In this document: piece after piece, positions 1 to 9,885 of the stretch
Layout: each line of letters begins with the position of its first letter
How positions within the stretch are numbered: position 1 is the stretch's first letter
Assembly: GCF_029893585.1 (NCBI RefSeq)
Contig: NZ_JARXYX010000003.1
Span: 124,001-188,000 of the forward strand
Direction: 5' to 3'
Origin: Streptomyces sp. LBL
GTDB lineage: Bacteria; Actinomycetota; Actinomycetes; Streptomycetales; Streptomycetaceae
DNA length: 64,000 nucleotides
Notes under the pieces: generated by a model
The model's input: only the letters and a program-made list of their open reading frames with translations
What the model was told of the DNA's origin: nothing
The model's database searches: none
Made by a program: the position numbers and the translations under genes

Positions 1-31
1 CGGCCAGAACGAGGAGCGCCGCTCGTGACAT
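1..31 (-). CDS. ureF: Urease accessory protein UreF (N-terminal fragment)
   Basis: Only the first ten codons lie in the window; the gene runs off the left edge. Reading the minus strand from the ATG at 31 gives MSRAALLVLA, which matches the usual start of actinobacterial UreF. UreF is a GTPase-activating partner in the UreDFG complex that delivers nickel to apo-urease. It starts 12 bases downstream of the ureC stop codon on the same strand, the expected ureABC-F order. The call rests on this short match plus context. Confidence 0.7.
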   Translation of the reverse strand, partial: MSRAALLVLA

Positions 32-42
32 GGAAGCCGCCC

Positions 43-1756
<1,714 letters not shown>

Positions 1757-1764
<8 letters not shown>

Positions 1765-2068
1765 CGAGGGCACCTCCGGTCTCCCCGCGCAGCCCGGGCA
1801 CCACACGGGCGCCGGCCAGCGGGACGAGTTCGACGTCGACGGGGATCCCGGGCTCGAAGCGCACGGCGGTACCGGCGGCGATGTTGAGCCGCTTTCCGCG
1901 CGCTGCCGCACGGTCGAAGTCCAGGCCGGGGTTGGCCTCGGCGAAGTGGTAGTGGGAGCCGACCTGGACGGGCCGGTCGGCGGCGTTGAGGACGGTCAGC
2001 GGGGTGACCTCGCGGCCCTCGTTGTAGACGATCGGGTCCTCGGCGAACAGGAACTCTCCGGGAATCAC
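1757..2068 (-). CDS. ureB: Urease subunit beta
   Basis: Small structural subunit of urease, 103 aa, beginning [18 protein letters not shown], the standard UreB start. The conserved core [16 protein letters not shown] and the [15 protein letters not shown] segment are present. It assembles with UreA and UreC into the (alpha-beta-gamma)3 enzyme. It lies 12 bases after ureA and overlaps ureC by eight bases, so the three subunits are probably made from one transcript. Nothing unusual was seen. Confidence 0.96.
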
Positions 2069-2080
2069 GGCGGCCTCCCG

Positions 2081-2383
2081 TCAGACGATCGGGTCGTGGA
2101 CGGTGACGAGCTTGGTGCCGTCCGGGAAGGTCGCCTCGACCTGGACGTCGTGGATCATCTCGGGGATGCCGTCCATGACGTCGTCCCTGGTGAGCAGCTT
2201 GCGACCGGATGCCATGAGTTCCGCCACCGTACGGCCGTCCCGCGCGCCCTCAAGGATGTGCGACGTGATGAGGGCGACGGCCTCCGGGTGGTTCAGCCTG
2301 AGGCCGCGGGCCCGGCGCTTCTCGGCGACGTCCGCCGCCACGTGGATGAGCAGCCGCTCTTGCTCGTGCGGGGTCAGTTGCAC
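2081..2383 (-). CDS. ureA: Urease subunit gamma
   Basis: Smallest urease subunit, 100 aa with a GTG start at 2383 (read as [17 protein letters not shown]), exactly the usual UreA length. The conserved segments [49 protein letters not shown] are present. A longer reading to 2491 is possible but unlike the family; the GTG has a GAGGTGGG-type ribosome binding site. It is the first gene of the minus-strand urease operon. Confidence 0.96.
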   Translation of the reverse strand: MQLTPHEQERLLIHVAADVAEKRRARGLRLNHPEAVALITSHILEGARDGRTVAELMASGRKLLTRDDVMDGIPEMIHDVQVEATFPDGTKLVTVHDPIV

Positions 2384-2762
2384 GTCCCACCTCACAGTCC
2401 TCGCTCCGGACCGTGCGGGGCCCGGTTGCCGCAGCCCCGGGGCAACGTCCCTGGTGGCGTGGAGGGGCACGGTAGTGGGACCGGGTTTCATACGCGTTAA
2501 CCGGGCTGTGATCCGTTTCGGCCTCCTGCCGCCAAAACGACCCGCTCGTCAACGCCCGTGAACCGGTCCTGGAGGGCCTCGGCCGGTGACGACCCGAAGA
2601 AGGGGCAGCCGAGAGGAGGCAGCCGAGAGGGGGCAGTCGCGCAATGGGTCCCAGCACCACGGTGATCATGGTGCGCGCGACGCGCCCGGCCGAGACGCGA
2701 CGCGCTCGGCCGGAGACCTGTATGTCCGGGCGCGTCATCCCCGCCCCTGCGGGTCTCGTCGT
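2384..2762. other. Non-coding stretch upstream of the urease operon
   Basis: No convincing gene. It must contain the urease promoter on the minus strand. Around 2602-2640 there is an imperfect purine-rich duplication (GGCAGCCGAGAGG then GGCAGCCGAGAGGG), and around 2680-2720 a GC-rich stretch repeating CGACGCGC/GGCCGAGAC. No GlnR box or terminator could be recognised with confidence. Confidence 0.5.
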
Positions 2763-3044
2763 CTATGCGGGCCCGGTCCCGCGGTGGTGGGCCGCGATGC
2801 CGAAGCGCTGCTGTTCGCGTGGGGCGGAGGCGACCTCGTGTCGCACGGTGGAGACCGCGCTGATCACCTGCTCCTCCGCGGGTTCCTGGAGTTCCTCCAG
2901 CCGTTCGAGGTCGGCGGCGGAGACCAGCGCGACGAGGGGTTTGCCGTGCCGTGTCACGACCACCCGCTCGCCGCCGTACACCACCCGGTTGATCAGGTCG
3001 GCGAGTTCAGCCCTGGCTTGCGTCACCGGAATCTCGTAGGCCAT
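2763..3044 (-). CDS. Phd/YefM-type antitoxin, apparently orphan
   Basis: 93 aa. The N-terminal about 60 residues ([21 protein letters not shown]...[18 protein letters not shown]) are a clear Phd/YefM antitoxin fold, a DNA-binding dimer that normally represses its own promoter and neutralises a toxin through its flexible C-terminus. No toxin gene follows: the next 379 bases on this strand are empty before ureA. The ATG at 3044 has a GGAGG site. It is divergent from the ClpP-like gene, and the shared 63-base intergenic region contains TGTACA-type half sites typical of YefM operators, so it may regulate that neighbour as well as itself. Confidence 0.88.
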   Translation of the reverse strand: MAYEIPVTQARAELADLINRVVYGGERVVVTRHGKPLVALVSAADLERLEELQEPAEEQVISAVSTVRHEVASAPREQQRFGIAAHHRGTGPA

Positions 3045-3063
3045 ACCTCCATCATAACGTCAC

Positions 3064-3077
3064 GTACATCCTGTACA
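3064..3077. promoter_or_regulatory. YefM-type operator (GTACA/TGTACA palindrome)
   Basis: GTACATCCTGTAC at 3064-3076 is a perfect inverted repeat and its right arm forms the hexamer TGTACA. YefM antitoxins are known to bind TGTACA palindromes. The site lies between the divergent antitoxin (start 3044) and ClpP-like gene (start 3108), so one bound dimer could control both. Binding is inferred. Confidence 0.65.
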
Positions 3078-3107
3078 TTTTTTACAGACGCCGAAGGAGG
3101 GGTTCCC

Positions 3108-3743
3108 ATGACCCGACCGTCCGCCCGCCATGTCCTGCCCGAGTTCACCGAACGCACGAGCTCCGGACAGCGGACGATGGATCCGTACTCGAAGCTGCTG
3201 GAGGAGCGGATCGTCTTCCTCGGGACACCGGTCGACGACATCTCGGCGAACGACGTGATGGCCCAGTTCATGTACCTCGAGTACCAGGACCCGGACCGGG
3301 ACATCTCGCTGTACATCAACTCCCCCGGCGGTTCGTTCACCGCGATGTCGGCGATCTACGACACGCTCCAGTACGTCACGTGCGACGTGGAGACGGTCTG
3401 CCTGGGCCAGGCGGGCACGTCCGCCGCGGTGCTGCTCGCGGCGGGCACTCCGGGCAAGCGGTCCGCGCTGCCGGGGGCGCGGATGGTGATCCGGCAGCCC
3501 GAGATCACCGAGCCGGTGGAGGGACAGGCCAGCGATCTGGCCATCCAGGCCGAGGAGTTGACGCGGATGCGGAGCCGGCTGGAGGAGATGCTCGTACGGC
3601 ACACCGGGCGGACGTCGGAGCAGGTGCACGCGGACATCGAGCGGGACAGGTTCCTCACCGCCCAGGAGGCCGTGGAGTACGGCCTCGTGGACCGGCTCGT
3701 CCCGAGCCGCAAGGTCTCCGGCACCTCACCCGGCGCGAGGTGA
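3108..3743 (+). CDS. ClpP-like protease subunit, catalytically degenerate (ClpR-like)
   Basis: 211 aa with the full ClpP fold: [33 protein letters not shown], and [10 protein letters not shown] near the C-terminus. In ordinary ClpP the nucleophile sits in GQAASMGA and the histidine in HQP. Here the segments read [14 protein letters not shown] and MVIRQP: the serine position holds threonine (a serine follows one residue later) and the histidine is arginine. The aspartate region ([14 protein letters not shown]) is kept. This resembles non-catalytic ClpR-type subunits that mix with active ClpP rings. The ATG at 3108 follows AAGGAGG. It is eight bases upstream of a small conserved-looking gene and divergent from an antitoxin. 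Confidence 0.88.
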   Translation: MTRPSARHVLPEFTERTSSGQRTMDPYSKLLEERIVFLGTPVDDISANDVMAQFMYLEYQDPDRDISLYINSPGGSFTAMSAIYDTLQYVTCDVETVCLGQAGTSAAVLLAAGTPGKRSALPGARMVIRQPEITEPVEGQASDLAIQAEELTRMRSRLEEMLVRHTGRTSEQVHADIERDRFLTAQEAVEYGLVDRLVPSRKVSGTSPGAR

Positions 3744-3750
3744 GCCGCCG

Positions 3751-4056
3751 ATGCTGCCCGATCTTCCGCCCCTGCCCGCCCTCACCCGCGCCGAGGGCGA
3801 ATTGATCGACCGTTACCTCGACGTCGTCGACCTGCTCGGCCGGATCAATCCGGGCCGGCACGGGGACACGTACAGCGGGCTGCGGGCCGCCCAGGCGCTG
3901 GTGAGCAAGGCGGCCGCGCTGCGGGACGCGCTGGAGCTGATGCACCGTCGGGGCGAGGCCGAACTGCACGCCGACACGCTGGCGCGTGCGCTGCGTGTAC
4001 TGGACGGGGAGCGCCGCACCGCTCGCGTCACGGTGCCGCCGCGCTCCGACAGTTGA
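3751..4056 (+). CDS. Small helical protein of unknown function downstream of clpP-like gene
   Basis: 101 aa, starting MLPDLPPLPALTRAEGELIDRY. It is predicted to be mostly alpha-helical (LRAAQALVSKAAALRDALELM), with no signal peptide or recognisable catalytic motif. It begins seven bases after the ClpP-like stop codon, so the two are very likely co-transcribed and may work together; an adaptor or regulator role would be guesswork. A strong inverted repeat follows its stop codon. I do not recognise the family. Confidence 0.7.
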   Translation: MLPDLPPLPALTRAEGELIDRYLDVVDLLGRINPGRHGDTYSGLRAAQALVSKAAALRDALELMHRRGEAELHADTLARALRVLDGERRTARVTVPPRSDS

Positions 4057-4066
4057 CGCACACACA

Positions 4067-4111
4067 GCCGGTCCGGACGCGCCGCCCCCTTCGAAGGCCG
4101 TCCGGACCGGC
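4067..4111 (+). terminator. Stem-loop terminator after the clpP-like operon
   Basis: Perfect 13-base inverted repeat GCCGGTCCGGACG (4067-4079) and CGTCCGGACCGGC (4099-4111) with a 19-base loop, starting 11 bases after the stop of the small gene. There is no U-tract, which is common in Streptomyces. Confidence 0.75.
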
Positions 4112-4449
4112 GCCGAAACGGACCAAACGACGTACCTCCGTTCAGCGTAGACGCGGGTCCTTTTATGAGCCCTCCGAGGTCGGTCAACGCGCGTAGCCGG
4201 AGGACGAAATGGGGCGTTCCGGTGCTGGTCCGAGCGTCCTCGGCCCTCTCGACACCCCTTCGAACACGAGGGTGTCCACCCGAACGGGTGGGTGGTGAGG
4301 AACAACACAAACCCTCGGTTCCATTGGGATTTTCGGACATCCGTGAGTCAAGATCCGTGACTGACGACAAGACCCCGTCGAAGCGGCGGGGCGATCCGGG
4401 CGGACGCCGAGTCCTGCCGCCGCCTGGGTGACCGGTCGACAGAAGTGGA

Positions 4450-4612
4450 TCGGCAGGAGTGGAGGACCCGAGCACGACGGGTCGCCGGAACGTCGTCTCC
4501 GCAGGGGAGACGCCGGGTCGAGCAGCCCTTGGGGTGAAGCCGCGTCAGCGGCCGGGCAACTTTGTCAGCCCGAATCCGACAGGTCATCCTTCACAGGCGG
4601 CTGACGAAGGGT
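4450..4612 (+). promoter_or_regulatory. ydaO-yuaA-type (c-di-AMP) riboswitch leader
   Basis: The leader before the NlpC/P60 gene contains the pattern expected of the ydaO-yuaA class: a GAAGCCGCG...CGGCC hairpin near 4534-4556, then GGGCAACTTTGTCAGCCCG and AATCCGACAGGTCATCC, then AGGCGGCTGACGAAGGG pairing back to GTCAGCC just before the start codon. ydaO riboswitches bind cyclic di-AMP and in actinobacteria commonly precede cell-wall hydrolase genes of the NlpC/P60 and Rpf types. Boundaries are approximate because I matched the pattern by eye; a covariance-model search would decide. Confidence 0.75.
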
Positions 4613-4617
4613 TGCGC

Positions 4618-5091
4618 ATGACTGCGCTCAATCGTGTCCCGTCGCTCATGGTCCGGGCCGGTACGGCCTCGGCCTTCGCCATCGCCGCCGTCGGCGGCTC
4701 GATCGTGGTTCCGGGTGTCGCCGCCGACGCCGCGGCTGCCACACCGGCGACGAAGGCACTGCAAGTCGCGGCGTCCAAGAAGGGCTCCCCGTACAAGTAC
4801 GGGGCCATCGGGCCGAAGAGGTTCGACTGCTCCGGACTGACGCAGTACTCGTTCAAGAAGGCCGGCAAGAAGCTGCCCCGCACGGCAGCACAGCAGTACA
4901 ACAAGACGCGCCACATCTCCTCCACCAGCCGCAAGGCGGGAGACCTGGTGTTCTTCCACTCGGGCTCGAACGTGTACCACGTCGGCATCTACGCCGGGAA
5001 GGGCAAGCTCTGGCACTCCCCGAAGACCGGGGACGTCGTCCGACTGCAGAAGATCTGGACGAAGAGCGTCTGGTACGGCCGGGTCAAGTGA
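4618..5091 (+). CDS. Secreted NlpC/P60 peptidoglycan endopeptidase
   Basis: 157 aa from the ATG at 4618. Residues 1 to about 40 form a signal peptide (RVPSLMVRAG then a hydrophobic stretch ending AADAAAA). The rest is one NlpC/P60 domain with the catalytic cysteine in RFDCSGLTQYSF, the histidine in YHVGIYAG and the third polar residue in LWHSPKTG. It should cleave peptide stems of peptidoglycan outside the membrane. An upstream in-frame extension to 4459 is rejected because it would translate the riboswitch. No SH3 or other cell-wall binding domain is present. Expression is probably set by the c-di-AMP leader just upstream. Confidence 0.93.
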   Translation: MTALNRVPSLMVRAGTASAFAIAAVGGSIVVPGVAADAAAATPATKALQVAASKKGSPYKYGAIGPKRFDCSGLTQYSFKKAGKKLPRTAAQQYNKTRHISSTSRKAGDLVFFHSGSNVYHVGIYAGKGKLWHSPKTGDVVRLQKIWTKSVWYGRVK

Positions 5092-5137
5092 CCCTCCCGC
5101 GGGGGTGACGGCGCCCTGACGCGCCGTCACCCTCAGC

Positions 5138-5212
5138 GGGCTCCAGCCGGTCCCGGCGGGCTCCAGTGCGTCCCGGCGGACCCCAGCCGGTCCCAGCGGG
5201 CTCCAGTGCGTG
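5138..5212. repeat. Short imperfect tandem repeat
   Basis: About four copies of a 19-20 base unit close to GGGCTCCAGCCGGTCCCGGC or GGCTCCAGTGCGTCCCGGC between the NlpC/P60 gene and the next gene. The 5092-5463 gap otherwise shows only a GC-rich hairpin just after the NlpC stop (TGACGGCGC...GCGCCGTCA) that probably terminates transcription. Confidence 0.6.
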
Positions 5213-5463
5213 AAACGGTCTCGAATGGTCACCCGTCCTGCCATGGCCGACCACCGCCCCTGCACCGCCCCTGCACCGCCCGCAACGAGACGCCGCTGGA
5301 ACGCGCCGACCGTAACTTCGGCGAACTCCTCCAGGAACTGCGCGTCACCGAGAGCTGTCGGCGCGCCGTCGGTGACGCGTGGGGACATCGGGGCGACGCC
5401 GGCCTCGGACGCCTTCCGGGTCCTGCTCCGCGGTGCGTCGGCCGGGGCCACTCCGTGTGAGGC

Positions 5464-5922
5464 CTACGGCTCCTGCTGCCCGGCCGCCGGTACCGGCTCG
5501 GCCGGGCCGGTCCAGGGCAGCTCGATGAAGACCGTCTTGCCGCCCTCGCGGGTGGGCCGGACTCTCAGCCTGCCGCCGCGTTCGGCGGTCAGCCAGCGGA
5601 CGATCACCATGCCCCGGCCGTTGTCCTGCTGGACGGCGGCGGGGAGCCGTTGGGGGAAACGGGGATGGCTGTCGGTGACACCGATGCGCAGGTGTTCGTC
5701 ACGGTCGAGCGCGAGGTCCACCGTGAAGGTGGGTGACTGTCCGAAGGTGTGCTGTACGGCGTTGGTGGTGAGTTCGGAGACGATCAGCCGGATGGTGTCG
5801 GCGATCTCCGTGTCCGTCGACAGGCCCCACTCCATCAGAGTGGTGAGTACATGAGCGCGGGCCGCGGAGACCGAGGCGGGATCGCTCGGCAGAGTGACGG
5901 ATGCTTCCAGATGGTCTGCCAT
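5464..5922 (-). CDS. RsbW-like ATP-binding protein (HATPase), regulatory
   Basis: 152 aa from the ATG at 5922. It carries the GHKL ATPase N-box (SELTTNAVQHTF) and G1 box (DNGRGMVIVRWL), the layout of RsbW/SpoIIAB-type anti-sigma kinases; no histidine-kinase phosphoacceptor domain is present. In Streptomyces such proteins are commonly coded next to an XRE regulator and a DUF397 protein, exactly as here, forming abaA/whiJ-like developmental modules. It is divergent from the XRE gene with a 213-base gap. A longer reading to 6342 would run into the divergent promoter and is rejected. Confidence 0.88.
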   Translation of the reverse strand: MADHLEASVTLPSDPASVSAARAHVLTTLMEWGLSTDTEIADTIRLIVSELTTNAVQHTFGQSPTFTVDLALDRDEHLRIGVTDSHPRFPQRLPAAVQQDNGRGMVIVRWLTAERGGRLRVRPTREGGKTVFIELPWTGPAEPVPAAGQQEP

Positions 5923-6135
5923 GGCGACGTGGTCCCTTTCCCACCGGACCGCGGTCCGACGCGGAGCGGATGGTTCGAGTACGGTCCCGGACTGGTGCTT
6001 CGTCGTCAGACTGCCACCAGCAGGGTGGTCATGGGCGGCGATCCACCAAGATGTGCATATATCTGTCGCTCGAAGCGGTGAACTCTGCGACGACAGACCG
6101 TATGTGGGTGCCTCGATCGGAGTAAGGAGTGGCCC

Positions 6136-6996
6136 ATGCAGAACGGTCCCGCGGTGCGCCGCCGGAAGCTGGGCGCCGAACTGCGTGCGCTGCGCACCGG
6201 TGCGGGGCTCACGAGTGGCGAGGCGGCCCGGCTGGTGGGCTGGCACCAGTCGAAGGTGAGCCGGATCGAGACCGGTACCAGCGGGGTGAAACCGGCCGAT
6301 GTGCGGTTGCTGCTCGATGCCTTTGGCGTACGCGACTCCCAACTGCGGGAGTTACTGATGGTGTTGGCGGGCTTTGACGAGAGTGCGGGCCGCCACCACT
6401 GGTGGCACGCGTACCGGGGGGTGCTGCCGCCGACCTACCGGGACTTCATCAGCCTGGAGTCGCAGGCGAGCGCGATGCGCACGCTGGAGACCTCGGTGGT
6501 GCCGGGGCTGCTGCAGACGCCGGAGTACGCCCGGGCGGTGACCCGGGCGGCGGTGGACGGGCTGGACGACGAGCGACTGGACGCCCTGGTGGAGGTGCGG
6601 TTGGCCAGGCAGGACGTGCTGCGCTCACAACCGCCGCTGGAGCTGAGCGCCGTGCTGGACGAGGCGGTGCTGCGGCGCGAGGTCGGCGGACCCGAGATCA
6701 TGACACGACAACTGGAGCAGCTGGTCGAGGCGGCCCGACTGCCCCACGTGCGGTTACAAGTACTGCCGTTCGCCGCCGGAGCGCACGTCGGCGTGACCGG
6801 GCCTTTCGTTATCTTCTCATTTTCGACCACATCAGATCTGGATGTGGTCGTTCTTGACCACTTGACGAGTAGCCTCTATCTCGAACGGGGAGAAGACCTG
6901 CAGGCCTACACCGAGGCCTTCAACGCCCTTCAGTTCCACGCCCTTTCGCCCGAGGACTCGTTGGACTACATCGCCGCAACAGGTGACGGCGCGTAA
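6136..6996 (+). CDS. XRE-family regulator with DUF5753 sensor domain
   Basis: 286 aa. Residues 8-65 form a Cro/CI-type helix-turn-helix (LRALRTGAGLTSGEAARLVG then HQSKVSRIETG). The remainder matches DUF5753, the usual partner domain in Streptomyces WhiJ/BldB-neighbour regulators (HWWHAYRGVLPPTYRDFISLE, VVPGLLQTPEYARAV). The ATG at 6136 follows AAGGAG. Two in-frame TTA codons occur at 6352-6354 and 6754-6756, so translation should depend on the bldA tRNA and be restricted to late growth. A DUF397 gene follows ten bases later and an HATPase gene is divergent, completing the triad. Confidence 0.92.
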   Translation: MQNGPAVRRRKLGAELRALRTGAGLTSGEAARLVGWHQSKVSRIETGTSGVKPADVRLLLDAFGVRDSQLRELLMVLAGFDESAGRHHWWHAYRGVLPPTYRDFISLESQASAMRTLETSVVPGLLQTPEYARAVTRAAVDGLDDERLDALVEVRLARQDVLRSQPPLELSAVLDEAVLRREVGGPEIMTRQLEQLVEAARLPHVRLQVLPFAAGAHVGVTGPFVIFSFSTTSDLDVVVLDHLTSSLYLERGEDLQAYTEAFNALQFHALSPEDSLDYIAATGDGA

Positions 6997-7005
6997 GGAG
7001 GCACC

Positions 7006-7233
7006 ATGTCCGTCCTGCCTCGGCACGTACCTTCCAGTTCCGATCTGCCCGAGGTGCGGTGGCTGCGCAGCAGCTACAGCACCGGTGCGAACAACTGCGT
7101 CGAGACAGCCCGGCTCGGAGCAGGCCGCTGGGCCGGGCTGCTCGCCGTGCGCGACTCCAAGGCCCCGTCCGGACCCGCGCTGCTCTTCTCCCCCGAGAGC
7201 TGGGCGGGATTCACGGCCAGGTTCCAGCCCTGA
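7006..7233 (+). CDS. DUF397 small protein
   Basis: 75 aa with the DUF397 signature: WLRSSYSTGANNCVETARL, then AVRDSKAPSGPALLFSPESWAGF. These small proteins partner genetically with XRE/DUF5753 regulators in Streptomyces and are proposed to antagonise them. The ATG at 7006 has AAGGAGG immediately upstream and lies nine bases after the XRE stop codon, so the pair is one operon. Confidence 0.93.
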   Translation: MSVLPRHVPSSSDLPEVRWLRSSYSTGANNCVETARLGAGRWAGLLAVRDSKAPSGPALLFSPESWAGFTARFQP

Positions 7234-7388
7234 TCATCCTGATCAGCCCCGGCCCCCCGATCGATCCTGACTGAGATTGATCATTCGATCATCGCTGGTC
7301 AATGGTGACCAGCCCGGTCGGGGCACTCGGTCCACCGGGGCCCAGCGCACGGCCGTGTCCCGCCGACTCATGGTCGTGCCCTGCCGAC

Positions 7389-8516
7389 TCACGGTCGTGT
7401 CTCACCGATCACTCGTACAGCGCGTTCGATCTGCCCCGCGGAGAGGTCCGCGCGGGCGGTCAGCCGCAGCCGTGAGATGCCGTCGGGGACGGAAGGAGGA
7501 CGGAAGCAGCCCACGGCCAGCCCGGCGGTACGGCAGTCGGCCGCCCAGCCGACGGCCGCCTCCGGGGACGGCGCCCGCACCGAGACCACCGCGGCGTCCG
7601 GGCGTACCGCCTGGAGGCCCGCGGCGGTCAGGCGTGTGTGGAGTTCGGCCGCCACCGCGCGGGCCCGCTGCGCCCGCTCCGGCTCGCGGCGCAGCAGCCG
7701 CAGCGCCGCGAGCGCCGCGCCGGCCGCCGCGGGGGCGAGGCCGGTGTCGAAGATGAACGTCCGGGCCGTGTTGAGCAGGTGGTCGATCACCCGGGAAGGA
7801 CCGAGCACGGCGCCGCCCTGGCTGCCGAGGGACTTGGACAGCGTGACGGTCACCACGACATCGTCGGCGCCCGCGAGCCCTGCCGAGTGCGGGGCCCCGC
7901 GGCCGGCGTCGCCGAGCACGCCCAGCCCGTGGGCGTCGTCGACGACCAGCGCCGCGCCGCGCTTCCGGCACGCCTCGGCGAGGGCGGCCAGCGGGGCCGC
8001 GTCGCCGTCCACCGAGAAGACCGTGTCGGAGACGACGACGGCGGGGCCCTCGTGTGTCCGCAGGGCCTTGCCCACGGCGTCCGGGTCGGCGTGCCCGACG
8101 ACCTGGGTGGCGCCGCGGGCCAGCCGGCAGCCGTCGATCAGGGAGGCGTGGTTGCCCGCGTCGGAGACGATCAGCGAGCCGTGAGGGGCGAGCGCGGTGA
8201 CCGCGGCCAGGTTCGCCGCGTAGCCCGACGAGAAGACGAGGGCCGCCTCGAAGCCGCAGAAGTCGGCCAGCTCCCGTTCCAGCTCGGCGTGGAGCGCGGT
8301 GGTCCCGGTGACCAGCCGGGAGCCGGTCGCGCCGCCGCCCCAGGTCCGGGCGGCCCGCGCCGCGCCCTCGGTGACCTCGGGGTGGCGGGCCAGGCCCAGA
8401 TAGTCGTTGCTCGCGAGGTCCAGCAACGGCGAGTCGGCAGGACGGGGGCGCAGCGTCCGTACGAGGCCTGCGCGACGGCGTCGGTCCGCCTCCTCGTCGA
8501 TCCAGCCGAACGCCAT
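7389..8516 (-). CDS. bioF: 8-amino-7-oxononanoate synthase
   Basis: 375 aa, PLP-dependent alpha-oxoamine synthase joining pimeloyl thioester and alanine in the first ring-assembly step of biotin synthesis. The PLP lysine is in VTLSKSLGSQGG, and the conserved DLASNDYLGLARHPEV, GSRLVTGTT, FSSGYAAN, DDAHGLGVLG segments are all present. Start ATG at 8516 has a CTGGAGGA site. It is divergent from bioB across 148 bases that must hold both promoters. Direct repeats of CCGACTCA(T/C)GGTCGTG lie just beyond its end at 7361-7400. Confidence 0.95.
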   Translation of the reverse strand: MAFGWIDEEADRRRRAGLVRTLRPRPADSPLLDLASNDYLGLARHPEVTEGAARAARTWGGGATGSRLVTGTTALHAELERELADFCGFEAALVFSSGYAANLAAVTALAPHGSLIVSDAGNHASLIDGCRLARGATQVVGHADPDAVGKALRTHEGPAVVVSDTVFSVDGDAAPLAALAEACRKRGAALVVDDAHGLGVLGDAGRGAPHSAGLAGADDVVVTVTLSKSLGSQGGAVLGPSRVIDHLLNTARTFIFDTGLAPAAAGAALAALRLLRREPERAQRARAVAAELHTRLTAAGLQAVRPDAAVVSVRAPSPEAAVGWAADCRTAGLAVGCFRPPSVPDGISRLRLTARADLSAGQIERAVRVIGETRP

Positions 8517-8664
8517 CGGTCCTCCAGGGCTTTTGTAGGCAGTGCACAGACACTAACGGGACGGCCAGGCACCCACTGTGTGGCGATACCCACACCTTTG
8601 AGAGCTCGTCTTGTGTGCGAACCCTCCTTGGCCCGGACGGGTCCTTAGGACAGGATCGACTCTC

Positions 8665-9885
8665 ATGGACCTGCTGAACACGCTGGTGGACAAGGGGCTT
8701 CGGCGCGAGGTGCCGAGCCGCGAGGAGGCGCTCGCCGTCCTCGCCACTCCCGACGACGACCTGCTCGACGTGGTGGCCGCGGCCGGCCGGGTGCGCCGGC
8801 ACTGGTTCGGCCGGCGGGTGAAACTCAACTATCTCGTCAACCTCAAGTCGGGCCTGTGCCCGGAGGACTGCTCCTACTGCTCCCAGCGACTCGGCTCCAC
8901 CGCCGGCATCCTCAAGTACACCTGGCTCAAGCCCGACGAGGCCTCGAAGGCCGCGGCAGCCGGCTTGGCGGGAGGCGCCAAGCGGATCTGCCTGGTGGCG
9001 TCCGGGCGCGGGCCTACCGACCGGGACGTCGACCGGGTCTCCGACACCATCAAGACGATCAAGGAACAGAACCAGGACGTCGAGGTGTGCGCCTGTCTGG
9101 GCCTGCTCTCCGACGGTCAGGCCGAGCGGCTGCGGGCGGCGGGCGCGGACGCCTACAACCACAACCTGAACACCTCCGAGGCCACCTACGGCGACATCAC
9201 CACCACCCACACCTACGCCGACCGGGTGGACACGGTGCACAAGGCGCACGCGGCGGGCCTGTCGGCCTGCTCCGGTCTGATCGCGGGCATGGGCGAGTCG
9301 GACGAGGACCTGGTCGACGTGGTGTTCTCACTGCGCGAGCTGGACCCGGACTCGGTTCCGGTCAACTTCCTCATCCCGGTCGAGGGCACCCCGCTGGCCA
9401 CGGAGTGGAACCTCACCCCGCAGCGGTGTCTGCGGATCCTGGCCATGGTGCGGTTCGTCTGCCCGGACGTCGAGGTGCGCATCGCGGGCGGTCGCGAGGT
9501 CCATCTGCGTACGATGCAGCCGCTCGCCCTGCACCTGGCCAACTCGATCTTCCTCGGCGACTACCTCACGACGGAGGGCCAGGCCGGCCAGGCCGACCTG
9601 GAGATGATCGCGGACGCCGGGTTCGAGGTGGAGGGCACGGATCAGGTGACCCTGCCCCAGCACCGGGTGGCCGAGGGGAGCGGCGGATGCGGGTCCCACG
9701 AGGACGCTGATCGCGGGTCGCACGAGGACGCCGGCTGCGGGTCCCACGGGAGCGTCGGGTGCGGATCGCGCGAGGGTGGCGCGGTGTGCGGTACGGCTGC
9801 AGCGCCGGCCGCGAGTGAGCCCCGTACCGACCTCGTCGCCGTACGCCGTCGGGGTGCCGGAACGGATCTCGCGCCCAATGCCTGA
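8665..9885 (+). CDS. bioB: Biotin synthase
   Basis: 406 aa radical SAM enzyme inserting sulfur into dethiobiotin. The 4Fe-4S cysteines are in [12 protein letters not shown]; further family motifs are [24 protein letters not shown] and [10 protein letters not shown] (the arginine ligand of the 2Fe-2S site). The ATG at 8665 is chosen because [16 protein letters not shown] matches family N-termini. The enzyme usually ends near residue 345; here a tail of about 60 residues carries repeated GSHEDA-like units with several cysteines and histidines (9684-9780). It overlaps bioA by eight bases. Confidence 0.95.
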   Translation: MDLLNTLVDKGLRREVPSREEALAVLATPDDDLLDVVAAAGRVRRHWFGRRVKLNYLVNLKSGLCPEDCSYCSQRLGSTAGILKYTWLKPDEASKAAAAGLAGGAKRICLVASGRGPTDRDVDRVSDTIKTIKEQNQDVEVCACLGLLSDGQAERLRAAGADAYNHNLNTSEATYGDITTTHTYADRVDTVHKAHAAGLSACSGLIAGMGESDEDLVDVVFSLRELDPDSVPVNFLIPVEGTPLATEWNLTPQRCLRILAMVRFVCPDVEVRIAGGREVHLRTMQPLALHLANSIFLGDYLTTEGQAGQADLEMIADAGFEVEGTDQVTLPQHRVAEGSGGCGSHEDADRGSHEDAGCGSHGSVGCGSREGGAVCGTAAAPAASEPRTDLVAVRRRGAGTDLAPNA

